In this document: piece by piece, positions 34,787 through 43,692 of the stretch
Layout: each line of letters starts with the position of its first letter
How positions within the stretch are numbered: the stretch's first letter is position 1
NCBI GenBank assembly: GCA_016787565.1
Contig: JAEUUG010000012.1
Span: 186,001 to 250,000 of the forward strand
Direction of reading: 5' to 3'
DNA length: 64,000 nt
DNA from: Cyclobacteriaceae bacterium
GTDB taxonomy: Bacteria > Bacteroidota > Bacteroidia > Cytophagales > Cyclobacteriaceae
Made by a program: the position numbers and the translations under genes
The notes under the pieces: model-generated
Databases searched by the model: none
What the model saw: only the letters and a program-made list of their open reading frames with translations
Told to the model about the DNA's origin: nothing

Positions 34787-35727
34787 GAAAGCAATTCCTT
34801 TTCAAATGTGAGTTTTGAAGCAGGTTCAGCTCCAAGTCGCAATTTAAAATCAAGTAAACCAAAATTAGGTTGTCCATTTTGTGCAGACGTTCCAAGATCA
34901 AGCAATTCAATACTTTTTCCCTGACAATACTGGTACAATCCTTCCACTAAAGAAACCACCGGACTTAAAGAATCATAGGCAACTGCATGGCTGGAATAAA
35001 AATTGTATAAAACATTTTTCCTTACTCGGATGGATATGCTTGCTGCCACCATTTCATTCTGAAGAAATGCACCAACGAGCAAAAAGTGATCAGGGAAACT
35101 CTGAATGGTTTCTGCCAAACTGCTTAAACTCATCGAAAGCGAATAGCCCTTTTCCTGCCGGCATTTCAGAATAAAAGTGTAAACCTCCTCCAATCGATCT
35201 GCGGAAATATGCTGAAAAATAATTCCTAACGCTTGCGCCTGCCGAAGTTTACGCTTTTCCCATGCATGGATTTTTGCGTCAAATGCAGCATCAGAAACAG
35301 CTATAACAGCCCCAACTTCCGCAACTGTCACACGGTAGTTTTGATTCCATAGAAAGGTCTGCACGAGCGATGACTTCTGTTGATCATACGCTACAGGAGC
35401 TTGTTTGATAATTATTCGCTTCACATCCAATTCCTTTAAACGTGATTCGAAATAGGCAACGAATTGAAACAACACAATCGGTGGAACATTGGCAGAACAT
35501 TCAATCGCACCAAAAGGACTATTCAACGGACTTCGGGCAACACCATCGATAATGTGAAAATGAATGCAAGCTTCAATGCTGAAATCTTTTTGATGCACAA
35601 TGTAGAACGAATGCCAACCCTGCTTTGCCTGTAAAAGCAAGTGCTCCCGCAAATTAAACAATGCCGATTCAAACCCGTAACGATAACCGAATGGAAGTGT
35701 GCCCGCATGAAAACTAAAATCTTTCAT
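34783..35727 (-). CDS. FemAB/GNAT-type acyltransferase
   Basis: A 314-residue protein with two GNAT-like domains in the FemAB arrangement. An N-terminal half contains SPFGAIECSANV and a C-terminal half contains the NFYSSHAVAYDSLSPVVSLV and DLGTSAQNGQPNFGLLDFK segments, the latter like FemAB-like proteins that act on cell-surface polysaccharides. An AWEKRKLRQAQ helix lies between them. It may transfer an acyl or aminoacyl group. Start placed at the second Met, 35727. It is coupled to the downstream GT2 gene. Confidence 0.78.
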   Translation of the reverse strand: MKDFSFHAGTLPFGYRYGFESALFNLREHLLLQAKQGWHSFYIVHQKDFSIEACIHFHIIDGVARSPLNSPFGAIECSANVPPIVLFQFVAYFESRLKELDVKRIIIKQAPVAYDQQKSSLVQTFLWNQNYRVTVAEVGAVIAVSDAAFDAKIHAWEKRKLRQAQALGIIFQHISADRLEEVYTFILKCRQEKGYSLSMSLSSLAETIQSFPDHFLLVGAFLQNEMVAASISIRVRKNVLYNFYSSHAVAYDSLSPVVSLVEGLYQYCQGKSIELLDLGTSAQNGQPNFGLLDFKLRLGAEPASKLTFEKELLS

Positions 35728-35741
35728 AAACACATTTCAGA

Positions 35742-36254
35742 CTATGCCACTTTCGTTTTTACCTTTTCCCAGTTTTTGATTTGCCAATGTACTTTACCGG
35801 TAGTCAGGTGATTGCCTTTCACATCGTGAATTTTCACCTCGCACACAACTACAACGGCATCGTGCTGCATAAGTGGTTCATAAATATTTTCCTGAAACCA
35901 TTTTTCATCACCCGAAAATTCTGCGGTAGCATCCATTTTTCCCTGGTAATGATAATCCATCTCCAGCCGCTGCATAATAAGTCGGTATTTAGAAGCATCC
36001 AGTTTTGAAACCAACAAAAAGCCTGTGGTGAATTCTGAAATCGTGGCCAGGCCGCACGCGTGCAATCCACGGATGTGATTGAAGTTGATACGCCTATACG
36101 GAATGATTGTTTTCAGGTAGCCATCCCCAATCTTAATGATCTTAAATCCATGCGGCCTATTGAAGGGAATCATCCGGCTTAGCGACCAATTCAGTAACCC
36201 TAAATAGAAAGCTGAATGCTTCGCTTTTTCAAGTATCTTGGCGGGATCAAACAT
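35742..36254 (-). CDS. DUF4442 hotdog-fold protein, thioesterase-like
   Basis: A 170-residue protein of the DUF4442 family, related to hotdog acyl-CoA thioesterases. Landmarks are FNRPHGFKIIKIGDG, RINFNHIRGLHACGLATISEF (helix after HIRGLHA, where the hotdog family carries active-site residues) and KVHWQIKNW. The substrate is unknown. It lies 14 bp upstream of the FemAB gene on the same strand, so a three-gene operon is likely. It diverges from the saccharopine-dehydrogenase-like gene with only 30 bp between starts. Confidence 0.85.
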   Translation of the reverse strand: MFDPAKILEKAKHSAFYLGLLNWSLSRMIPFNRPHGFKIIKIGDGYLKTIIPYRRINFNHIRGLHACGLATISEFTTGFLLVSKLDASKYRLIMQRLEMDYHYQGKMDATAEFSGDEKWFQENIYEPLMQHDAVVVVCEVKIHDVKGNHLTTGKVHWQIKNWEKVKTKVA

Positions 36255-36284
36255 GGTTAGAACTTTAGAATAATGTGTTAAGGT

Positions 36285-37406
36285 ATGAAGAAAATTATTG
36301 TACTCGGTGCTGGTCTAGTTGGTAAAGCCATGGCGATTGACCTGGCTAAAAATTTTGATGTTACTTCGGCTGATATCAATGACGAAGCGTTGCAGGCTGT
36401 TGCTGTACACGGAATCAAAACCCTGAAGATTGATTTATCCGATCACGGACAACTTCGCACCATTCTTCAACCCTTCGACATCGTTGTTGGCGCTGTGCCG
36501 GGATTTATGGGTCTTCAAAACGCCAAAACAGTAATTGAGGCGGGAAAAAACATGGTTGATATTTCCTTCTTTCCGGAAGATCCTTTTCAACTCGATGCAC
36601 TGGCGAAAAAAAATAACGTTACCATCGTTACCGACTGTGGTGTTGCACCTGGCATGGGCAATATCATTTTAGGATATCATCATCAGCGGATGAAAATTAA
36701 TTCCTACGAATGCCTGGTTGGGGGATTGCCCGTAGTACGCGAATGGCCGTATGAATACAAAGCTGTTTTCTCACCCATTGATGTAATAGAAGAATACATT
36801 CGGCCAGCGCGGTATGTTCAAAATAGTTCAGTTGTAATAAAAGAAGCATTATCCGATCCTGAATTGATTCACTTCGATGGTGTGGGCACACTGGAGTCAT
36901 GGAATTCAGATGGACTGCGTTCCCTGATTACAACCATGCCGGACATTCCCAACATGATTGAAAAAACATTGCGGTATCCAGGATGCATTGAATATTTACG
37001 CGTGCTTCGTGAAAGCGGATTCTTTTCGTATGACGAGATTGACGTGAAAGGTGTAAAAATCAGGCCGGTCGATGTTACCGCGAAATTACTCTTCCCGAAA
37101 TGGAAACTAAAACCCGGTGAAGAAGAATTCACGGTGATGCGTATTGTGCTGAGTGGTGAAGAAAATGGAAAACCAAAAACGTATACCTATCAATTGCTTG
37201 ACCGTACTGACAAGGCAACCAATACCTTGTCCATGGCCCGCACCACAGGATATACGTGTACCGCGGCAGTTCACTTGGTTCTGAATGAAAAATTCACCAG
37301 AAAGGGAATTTGCCCTCCCGAATATCTCGGTGAAGAAGAAAGTCATTTTGGTTTTATAAAAAAATACCTCGCAGACAGGGGGGTTGTATACCGAATTTCC
37401 GCATAA
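36285..37406 (+). CDS. saccharopine dehydrogenase-like oxidoreductase
   Basis: A 373-residue NAD(P)-dependent enzyme of the saccharopine dehydrogenase family. The Rossmann start is MKKIIVLGAGLVGKAMAIDL with GAGLVG at residues 8-13, followed by VGAVPGFMGLQNAKTVIEAG and DCGVAPGMGNIILG. The C-terminal catalytic domain contains SWNSDGLRSLI. It resembles L-lysine 6-dehydrogenase and lysine-ketoglutarate-reductase-like proteins, so lysine catabolism is the best guess, unproved. The start is close to the divergent DUF4442 start, so promoters overlap. Confidence 0.85.
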   Translation: MKKIIVLGAGLVGKAMAIDLAKNFDVTSADINDEALQAVAVHGIKTLKIDLSDHGQLRTILQPFDIVVGAVPGFMGLQNAKTVIEAGKNMVDISFFPEDPFQLDALAKKNNVTIVTDCGVAPGMGNIILGYHHQRMKINSYECLVGGLPVVREWPYEYKAVFSPIDVIEEYIRPARYVQNSSVVIKEALSDPELIHFDGVGTLESWNSDGLRSLITTMPDIPNMIEKTLRYPGCIEYLRVLRESGFFSYDEIDVKGVKIRPVDVTAKLLFPKWKLKPGEEEFTVMRIVLSGEENGKPKTYTYQLLDRTDKATNTLSMARTTGYTCTAAVHLVLNEKFTRKGICPPEYLGEEESHFGFIKKYLADRGVVYRISA

Positions 37407-37412
37407 AAATCA

Positions 37413-37430
37413 CCCGTATGCGGGCCTTTT
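37413..37430 (+). terminator. weak terminator-like hairpin
   Basis: CCCG-TATG-CGGG has only 4 paired bases and is followed by CCTTTT. It could be a weak terminator for the dehydrogenase gene. Confidence 0.25.
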
Positions 37431-37488
37431 CCAGGCTAGCACCTTTTAAAAATATTCCTATCTTGCCCGGATTAACCACGGATAGCGA

Positions 37489-38949
37489 ATGACATTAGCC
37501 AAGAAAAAGCCGACCTTATTACACGCCTTGTTGCCGATTGGTTTTCTAATCATTCTACTTACTATAAATGTAAAAGTGTTAGGCTCTGATGCCATTACCG
37601 GAGCCAACCAAATTGCCCTATTATTGGCAGCCGCAGTAGCGGGTATCATTTCCTTTACCCTTGGCTATTCCTGGAAGGAAATTGAAAGCAGTATTGTAAA
37701 AAGCATCAGTTCAGCCATGGCCGCTATGCTGATTCTATTGGCCATCGGCTCACTTTCTGGCACATGGCTATTGAGCGGAATTGTTCCAGCCATGATTTAC
37801 TACGGATTAAAAATTCTTAATCCCACTATCTTTTTATTGGCTGCTTGTGTTGTATGTGCCGTTGTCTCGTTAGCCACAGGCAGTTCGTGGTCTACAGTGG
37901 CTACTGTAGGAATCGCCCTGTTGGGCATCGGAAAAGCATTGGAGATTCATGAAGGCATCATTGCGGGTGCCATTATTTCAGGGGCCTATTTTGGAGATAA
38001 AATGTCACCGCTCTCTGATACCACCAACCTGGCCCCGGCCATGGCAGGAACTGATCTTTTTACGCACATTAAATACATGGTTTATACAACCGTTCCAACG
38101 CTTGCCATTACGCTAATCATTTTTTTGGTGTGGGGCTTCACGCTTGATACATCACGTGCTGCAACGGATAGCAGTGCCGTACTCACAGCTATTGAGAATT
38201 CCTTTAACCTGAATCCGCTGCTTTTTGTCGTCCCGGTGCTTGTTATTTTTATGATCGTAAAAAAGGTGCCGGCACTTCCGGCATTATTAGTGGGCGCGTT
38301 GCTGGGCGGATTATTTGCCGTCATTTTTCAGCCGCAGGCAATTGAAAAAATTTCAGGCATCCAGGGTGATTATATAAGAGCATCTTTTCTGGCTGTGATG
38401 AAAGCCATGACCACCACCATCAACATGCAAACCGATAATGAAATGATCACCGCCTTGCTCACCGCAAAGGGAATGAGCGGCATGCTCAATACGATATGGC
38501 TGATATTATGTGCTATGATTTTTGGAGGGGTGATGGAGTCTTCCGGACTACTTCACCGAATAGCAGAAGAAATTATTCGGTACGCCCACAGCACCGGATC
38601 ATTGGTGGCCTCCACAGCGGCAACCTGTGTTTTCTTTAATTTTACGGCATCTGACCAATACATGGCCATTGCTGTTCCTGGAAGAATGTATGCCGGCACC
38701 TACCGCGAGCGGGGCCTCAAACCAGAAGTACTCAGCCGCACGTTAGAGGATTCCGGAACGGTGACATCGGTTCTCATTCCCTGGAACACCTGTGGCGCAA
38801 CCCAGGCGAATGTCTTAGGCGTTGCCACCATGATATATGCACCCTATACTTTCTTTTGTATCATTAGCCCTTTCATGACCATTTTACAAGCGTATTTGAA
38901 TTACAAGATCAGGAGATTTGATGACGAGCAGCAGCCCCAACAACCATAA
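37489..38949 (+). CDS. NhaC-type Na+/H+ antiporter family protein
   Basis: Integral membrane transporter of 486 residues with about 11-12 hydrophobic helices. The NhaC signature SGAYFGDKMSPLSDTTNLAP is present at about 165-184, with TGSSWSTVATVG earlier and the NFTASDQYMAIAVPG segment late. It exchanges cations or substrate for protons or Na+; the family also contains malate/lactate exchangers, so the exact substrate is open. It overlaps the next gene by 32 bp. Confidence 0.92.
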   Translation: MTLAKKKPTLLHALLPIGFLIILLTINVKVLGSDAITGANQIALLLAAAVAGIISFTLGYSWKEIESSIVKSISSAMAAMLILLAIGSLSGTWLLSGIVPAMIYYGLKILNPTIFLLAACVVCAVVSLATGSSWSTVATVGIALLGIGKALEIHEGIIAGAIISGAYFGDKMSPLSDTTNLAPAMAGTDLFTHIKYMVYTTVPTLAITLIIFLVWGFTLDTSRAATDSSAVLTAIENSFNLNPLLFVVPVLVIFMIVKKVPALPALLVGALLGGLFAVIFQPQAIEKISGIQGDYIRASFLAVMKAMTTTINMQTDNEMITALLTAKGMSGMLNTIWLILCAMIFGGVMESSGLLHRIAEEIIRYAHSTGSLVASTAATCVFFNFTASDQYMAIAVPGRMYAGTYRERGLKPEVLSRTLEDSGTVTSVLIPWNTCGATQANVLGVATMIYAPYTFFCIISPFMTILQAYLNYKIRRFDDEQQPQQP

Positions 38950-39541
38950 TCATTCACGCCTTACCATCTCGCATGAGGAAATCAACGTGCTCCCGCTTCG
39001 TGCGTTTGATGGGAAAATTACCGTTGTAACAGAAGAGAACCAACTCATCAAGGCGGTTAATGACCTGCAAAAGTATGATGTGATAGGCTTTGATACCGAA
39101 ACCAGACCGGCTTTCAAAAAAGGACAGTTTTACAACGTTTCGCTTTTACAACTTGCCATACCCAAGAAAGTTTATCTGATCCGCGTCAGCCATACCGGGG
39201 TCACTGATCCTTTAATCGAATTATTTCAGAACCACAACATCATCAAAACCGGTGTCGGCATTCGCGATGATATAAAAGCGCTTCAAAAACTAAATAAATT
39301 TAGTGCTCAAGGTTTTGAAGACCTGGCAACACTGGCTAAGCAAGTTGGACTTCAGGTAGAAAGTGTGAAAAAACTTACCGCACTGATTTTAGGGTTCCGG
39401 ATTTCAAAAAGTGCGCAAACTTCAAATTGGGAGGCCCCTGCACTTACGGAAAAACAATTAGAGTATGCCGCAACAGATGCCTGGGTATGCTGGGAATTGT
39501 ATCAACGGCTTTCGGCTGTGAAAAAGATTGAAAATGAATAA
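38918..39541 (+). CDS. DEDD-type 3'-5' exonuclease (RNase D-like)
   Basis: A 207-residue cytosolic nuclease domain protein. Metal-site motifs are visible: FDTET (Exo I, Asp and Glu), a VGIRDDIKAL region (Exo II) and YAATDAWVCWEL (Exo III with Tyr), so it is a DEDDy enzyme like RNase D or the WRN exonuclease. There is no HRDC domain, so RNase D itself is unlikely. The first 32 bp overlap nhaC in a different frame; an ATG one codon later is equally possible. It is followed by NudK with an 8-bp overlap. Confidence 0.88.
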   Translation: MMTSSSPNNHNHSRLTISHEEINVLPLRAFDGKITVVTEENQLIKAVNDLQKYDVIGFDTETRPAFKKGQFYNVSLLQLAIPKKVYLIRVSHTGVTDPLIELFQNHNIIKTGVGIRDDIKALQKLNKFSAQGFEDLATLAKQVGLQVESVKKLTALILGFRISKSAQTSNWEAPALTEKQLEYAATDAWVCWELYQRLSAVKKIENE

Positions 39542-40118
39542 CTCCGTTAGAATACTCTCGACTGAAATCCTGTCGAAAAACTGGTATAAGCTTTACAAAT
39601 ACACCTACGAAACTACCGATAAGCATGGCAATACAATCGTGCAAAGCCGGGAAGCATATGATCGTGGCAATGGTGCTGTAATCCTGTTGTATAATCCAGA
39701 GCTAAAAACGGTAGTCCTAACCCGGCAATTCCGACTCCCAACATTTGTGAATGGTAATGAAAACGGATTGATGATTGAGGCCTGCGCAGGATTACTCGAT
39801 CAGGATAATCCGGAAGATTGCATCCGCAGAGAAACAGAAGAAGAAACAGGATATCGGATAAGGGATGTGCGGAAAATTTTTGAAGCTTACATGTCGCCCG
39901 GCTCAGTAACCGAAATTCTATATTTCTTTGTTGCCGAATACACCCATCATCAAAAAATCGGTGAGGGTGGTGGCGTAGATGAAGATGAAAATATTCAAGT
40001 CCTGGAGCTTGATTTTCAAAAAGCCCTGACGATGATGAAAACCGGAGAGATAAAAGACGCTAAAACTATCATGCTATTACAATATGCCCTGATTAACAGG
40101 TTAATTAACATAGAGTAA
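39534..40118 (+). CDS. nudK: Nudix hydrolase, GDP-mannose pyrophosphatase (NudK-like)
   Basis: A 194-residue Nudix enzyme. The core region CAGLLDQDNPEDCIRRETEEETGY closely matches E. coli NudK in arrangement, with the REx-EE-TG catalytic helix. NudK hydrolyses GDP-mannose; substrate specificity is inferred. MSPGSVTEI and the acidic GGVDEDENI segment also fit the sugar-nucleotide group. Start placed at the ATG at 39534, inside the end of the exonuclease gene. Confidence 0.88.
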   Translation: MNNSVRILSTEILSKNWYKLYKYTYETTDKHGNTIVQSREAYDRGNGAVILLYNPELKTVVLTRQFRLPTFVNGNENGLMIEACAGLLDQDNPEDCIRRETEEETGYRIRDVRKIFEAYMSPGSVTEILYFFVAEYTHHQKIGEGGGVDEDENIQVLELDFQKALTMMKTGEIKDAKTIMLLQYALINRLINIE

Positions 40119-40310
40119 CGCAAATACTCTTCGTGCTTTAACCAAAAGATGCTTTACCATATTGATAAAAGGCTCTGTTTGAATCAATAACACTTTCTCC
40201 TCCACCGACTCCAGTCCTCCATTCACCTACAAGGCACCAAAGGTGGCCTATTCGTAGTGGCCTTCGCTGTGCCGGGCCCGTACATTTACATAAATAACAA
40301 ACAACACAGT

Positions 40311-40706
40311 ATGGAACCACACGAAATCAAAACCAACTACAATCAGGGAAGCGATAAAAAACAAACAGACTCCTTGAAGCCCCACGAGTATGGTAATGTA
40401 CTAGCCGGACTTATTGTATTGGTCGTAGGCTCATTGCTACTGGCCCGGCAGGCAGGCGTTGAATTGCCCCATTGGTTATTCACCTGGCAAATGCTTGTCA
40501 TAGCCATTGGTATATTTTCGGGAGCCAAACATGGCTTCCGTGACTGGGGCTGGCTTATACCCGTAACCGTTGGAGGCATCTTCCTGGCGGGCGAATTTGT
40601 AGAAGATTTCTCCGTTCGGCAATACTGGCCCATCATCGTTATTGTTGTTGGCCTGACCATGATTTTCAATGCCAGTAAAAAAAACTCAAAGTGCAGGAAC
40701 TGGTAA
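40311..40706 (+). CDS. LiaF-like/toast-rack membrane protein (short paralog)
   Basis: A 131-residue protein with a hydrophilic N-terminus (1-25) and three or four membrane helices. GLIVLVVGSLLLARQAGVELPHW, WGWLIPVTVGGIFLAGEFVEDF and YWPIIVIVVGLTMIFN match the N-terminal part of the next gene closely. The C-terminal soluble domain of LiaF proteins is missing. A TACATTTA box lies 24 bp upstream of the ATG. It heads a five-gene operon ending in a LytSR two-component pair. Confidence 0.75.
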   Translation: MEPHEIKTNYNQGSDKKQTDSLKPHEYGNVLAGLIVLVVGSLLLARQAGVELPHWLFTWQMLVIAIGIFSGAKHGFRDWGWLIPVTVGGIFLAGEFVEDFSVRQYWPIIVIVVGLTMIFNASKKNSKCRNW

Positions 40707-40735
40707 GTTGAGACTCCCATTTAAAAATTATTATT

Positions 40736-41509
40736 ATGAACAGACAAGAAAATAAAAGCATTAACCCAAACACTCCTTCGGATTCCTCCAACCAATTCAC
40801 ATCAGAGGTAAAAGGCAGGGCTTTGGGCGGAATCATCGTGGTACTTGTAGGAACCCTTTTGCTGGTTGACCGCATGGGTGTCGACTTACCACACTGGCTA
40901 ATCAGTTGGCCCTGGATTCCCATTATAGCAGGCGTATACTTTGGTGTACGGAGTAACTTCCAGGGATGGAGCTGGATGATACCCATTGGGGTAGGCGTTC
41001 TCTTCCTTACCGGTGAAATCATCCAGGATTATTCTATGGATCGTTTCTTCTGGCCCATCATCATCATTACAATTGGCATTGTCATGATCTTCAGACCCAA
41101 ACGTGAAGGCAAAAGCTGGAGAGAAAAGTACGGTACCGAAGGTGAATTGAAAGGCGAAAATCTGGCTGGCGAAGAAATTGAGGCCGTAACCATTTTCGGG
41201 GGCTCCAAGAAAGTCATCATCTCAAAAAATTTCAAGGGAGGAGAAGTTATTACAGTGTTTGGCGGAGCCGAAGTGAATTTAACGCAAGCCGATATTCAAG
41301 GCCGTGCTGAACTTGAACTGGTTCAGGTTTTTGGTGGTGCTAAATTGATTGTGCCCTCAAACTGGAGAGTCCACACCGGAGAAGTAGTCTGCATTTTTGG
41401 CGGCATTGATGATAAACGAAATCCTGTTACCCTCAATGCTGATCCCAGCAAGGTGTTAATTCTAAAAGGCATGTGCATGTTTGGCGGTATTGATATCAAG
41501 AGCTACTAA
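40736..41509 (+). CDS. LiaF-type cell-wall-stress membrane protein
   Basis: A 257-residue protein. The membrane part (about 25-123) repeats the upstream paralog, including ELPHW/DLPHW, IPVTVGG/IPIGVGV and WPIIII. The C-terminal domain (about 145-257) is LiaF/DUF1707-like with four tandem FGG motifs (VTIFGGSKK, VTVFGGAEV, VQVFGGAKL, MCMFGGIDI) typical of toast-rack proteins. LiaF inhibits the LiaRS two-component system in Firmicutes; here a LytS/LytTR pair follows, so a similar sensor role is inferred. Confidence 0.87.
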   Translation: MNRQENKSINPNTPSDSSNQFTSEVKGRALGGIIVVLVGTLLLVDRMGVDLPHWLISWPWIPIIAGVYFGVRSNFQGWSWMIPIGVGVLFLTGEIIQDYSMDRFFWPIIIITIGIVMIFRPKREGKSWREKYGTEGELKGENLAGEEIEAVTIFGGSKKVIISKNFKGGEVITVFGGAEVNLTQADIQGRAELELVQVFGGAKLIVPSNWRVHTGEVVCIFGGIDDKRNPVTLNADPSKVLILKGMCMFGGIDIKSY

Positions 41510-41553
41510 AAAAATTTATGTATCCATTATTCGTTTTCCTTCAAGCCTTACTT

Positions 41554-41898
41554 ATGAACTGGTACATCACAAAAATCGTCTTCGGCATTCATGCCGAAAA
41601 TCAAACCCAACAACAATTTGACGAACAACTACGGTTGGTCTGCGCCGAAAATCAGGAAGAAGCATTCCTGAAATCGCGCATCATTGGGCTCGGTGAAGAA
41701 GATGCCTTTTTCAATGATAAGAACCACCTGGTGAAATGGGAATTCATCAACGTTGCTGAAGTCATTCCACTCCAAAAACTGGAAGACGGTGTAGAGTTGT
41801 ACTCGCGCATTCATGAACTGAAAGAAGCAAAAACATATATTACCTTTATCCATCAGCGCGCGCGGTCACTCCGCTTGCACAGTGAAATGGCGTATTGA
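41554..41898 (+). CDS. DUF4288 domain protein
   Basis: A 114-residue soluble protein that fits DUF4288 over its full length: NWYITKIVFGI, QFDEQLRLVCAENQEEAFLKSRIIGLGEEDAFF and VKWEFINVAEVIPL. The function is unknown. Start placed at 41554; an in-frame ATG at 41518 adds 12 hydrophobic residues that look like read-through. It sits inside the LiaF-LytSR operon, 10 bp before the kinase gene. Confidence 0.85.
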   Translation: MNWYITKIVFGIHAENQTQQQFDEQLRLVCAENQEEAFLKSRIIGLGEEDAFFNDKNHLVKWEFINVAEVIPLQKLEDGVELYSRIHELKEAKTYITFIHQRARSLRLHSEMAY

Positions 41899-41908
41899 AA
41901 AATAAATC

Positions 41909-42955
41909 GTGAGCACAAACAAAATATCACCCTGGAAGGCCATCCTTGCGTACGCTGTTTGGTGGGCGCTTCTGATTGTACTTGAAACCTATGCCCTGCA
42001 AACCACTTTTCACTTTTCGTGGATTGTAGCCCTGACTGATGCCCTGAATATAAATTTATTAATTGCTACCGCTGGCTATATCATGTTCAATTCGCTGCGG
42101 TACTACCAGCCCAGTTTGAAGAATGCTTTTTATCTGGTCATCTGGAGTATTGTACTCGCCATTTTATGTGTAGCACTTCACCGCTACCTGATGGCGAATT
42201 ACTTTTTTAAAGACAATATTGATTACGTAACCTACCTCACCAACTCACACGCTATTCGTGGCCTTATAACCTGGCTCATGATAGCCCTGATTGGTGTACT
42301 AAGCTGGATGTGGTTTTACCTCCAGGATCAGCAAGCCCGCGAAAAGCATGAGGAAGATGCTGTTAAGATGGCGCGCGAAGCAGAACTGGCAACCTTGCGT
42401 CAGCAATTACAGCCGCATTTCTTATTCAATAGCCTCAACTCCATCAGTGCTCTGGCCGGATCGAGGCCGGAAGAAGCGCGAAAAATGATTCAGCAGCTTT
42501 CTGATTTTCTTCGCGGCACCATCAAGCGCGATGACCAGCAACTGGTAACCTTAACGGAAGAATTACATCACCTTCAACTTTACCTGGATATTGAAAAGGT
42601 ACGCTTCGGGCACCGCCTGCAAACGGAAATTGAACGCTCTGATGCCACTGGAATATTATTACTTCCTTCCCTGCTGCTTCAACCGTTGGTAGAAAATGCT
42701 ATCAAGTTCGGATTATATGACACCACAGGAGAAATCACCATCCGCATCATTACGAAAACAGAAAACAATCACCTCGTCATTACAGTCGAAAACCCTTTTG
42801 ATCCGGAGACATCGCAAAGTAAACCCGGAACAGGCTTCGGTTTAAACTCTGTACAACGCAGACTATATTTACTCTATGCCCGAAACGATCTGCTGTCTAC
42901 TGTGCTCAACGGAAACATTTTTATCACGGAAGTAAAAATCCCACAACTGGCATGA
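41909..42955 (+). CDS. LytS-family membrane sensor histidine kinase
   Basis: A 348-residue sensor kinase. Four membrane helices (about 13-30, 35-62, 71-91, 115-138) precede a coiled coil and a His_kinase domain with the phosphoacceptor H170 in LQPHFLFNSLNS. The HATPase region has LLLQPLVENAIKFGL and GTGFGLNSVQRRL. This is the class that pairs with LytTR response regulators. The start is GTG; no in-frame ATG precedes the first helix. Its stop overlaps the regulator start by ATGA. Confidence 0.93.
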   Translation: MSTNKISPWKAILAYAVWWALLIVLETYALQTTFHFSWIVALTDALNINLLIATAGYIMFNSLRYYQPSLKNAFYLVIWSIVLAILCVALHRYLMANYFFKDNIDYVTYLTNSHAIRGLITWLMIALIGVLSWMWFYLQDQQAREKHEEDAVKMAREAELATLRQQLQPHFLFNSLNSISALAGSRPEEARKMIQQLSDFLRGTIKRDDQQLVTLTEELHHLQLYLDIEKVRFGHRLQTEIERSDATGILLLPSLLLQPLVENAIKFGLYDTTGEITIRIITKTENNHLVITVENPFDPETSQSKPGTGFGLNSVQRRLYLLYARNDLLSTVLNGNIFITEVKIPQLA

Positions 42956-43692
42956 TTAAAACGCTCATTATCGATGATGAACCGCTGGCACGTAGCATCG
43001 TAGCAGAATACCTCGGAACCTATCCGGATATTTCCATTCTGCAGGAATGCAGCGATGGCTTTGAAGGGGTTAAGGCTATTACGAACCTAAAACCTGACTT
43101 GATCTTTCTGGATATTCAAATGCCAAAGATCACAGGTTTTGAAATGCTGGAACTTATCGAACAGGCTCCGGATGTTATTTTCACCACCGCGTTTGACGAG
43201 TATGCGATTAAAGCCTTTGAAGCGCATGCCATCGACTACCTGCTGAAACCTTTCAGTAAAGAACGTTTTGATAAAGCGATGCAGAAATGGTTGCACCAAC
43301 GAAATCAGCAAGCACCAATACAAACTACGAAAATCGCACAAACGGAAATCCGACAACCGGAGGAACGCAATCGCATTGTTGTAAAGGAAGGAAGCACCAT
43401 TCGCATTATACCGGTTCATGAAATCCAATACATGGAAGCGTACGATGATTATGTAAAAATCTTTACCGCCAAAGAAATGTTTCTGAAAAAGAAGACCATG
43501 AGCTTTTATGAGCAAGCGCTTGATGCATCACAGTTTGTGCGAATTCACCGCTCATACATTCTACAACTGACACACCTTACCCGCATTGAACCCCTCGAAA
43601 AGGACTCGCACGTTGCCTTGCTGAAAAGTGGTACACGCATTCCGCTGAGCAAAGCGGGGTACACAAAACTGAAATCAATTTTAGGAATTTGA
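42952..43692 (+). CDS. LytTR-type response regulator
   Basis: A 246-residue regulator. The receiver domain (1-120) has the acidic pocket IDDE and phosphoacceptor D54 in IFLDIQMP, then [13 protein letters not shown] and LLKPF. The C-terminal LytTR domain (about 140-246; [18 protein letters not shown] and [15 protein letters not shown]) binds DNA. It is the partner of the upstream kinase. Its end overlaps the MFS gene end by 12 bp on the opposite strand. Confidence 0.94.
   Translation: MIKTLIIDDEPLARSIVAEYLGTYPDISILQECSDGFEGVKAITNLKPDLIFLDIQMPKITGFEMLELIEQAPDVIFTTAFDEYAIKAFEAHAIDYLLKPFSKERFDKAMQKWLHQRNQQAPIQTTKIAQTEIRQPEERNRIVVKEGSTIRIIPVHEIQYMEAYDDYVKIFTAKEMFLKKKTMSFYEQALDASQFVRIHRSYILQLTHLTRIEPLEKDSHVALLKSGTRIPLSKAGYTKLKSILGI

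Noticed and set aside
40229-40270. Repeated GGCC-containing segments before the LiaF-like operon
   Set aside because: Only short 4-5 bp matches; no consistent arms, so no repeat or riboswitch is called.
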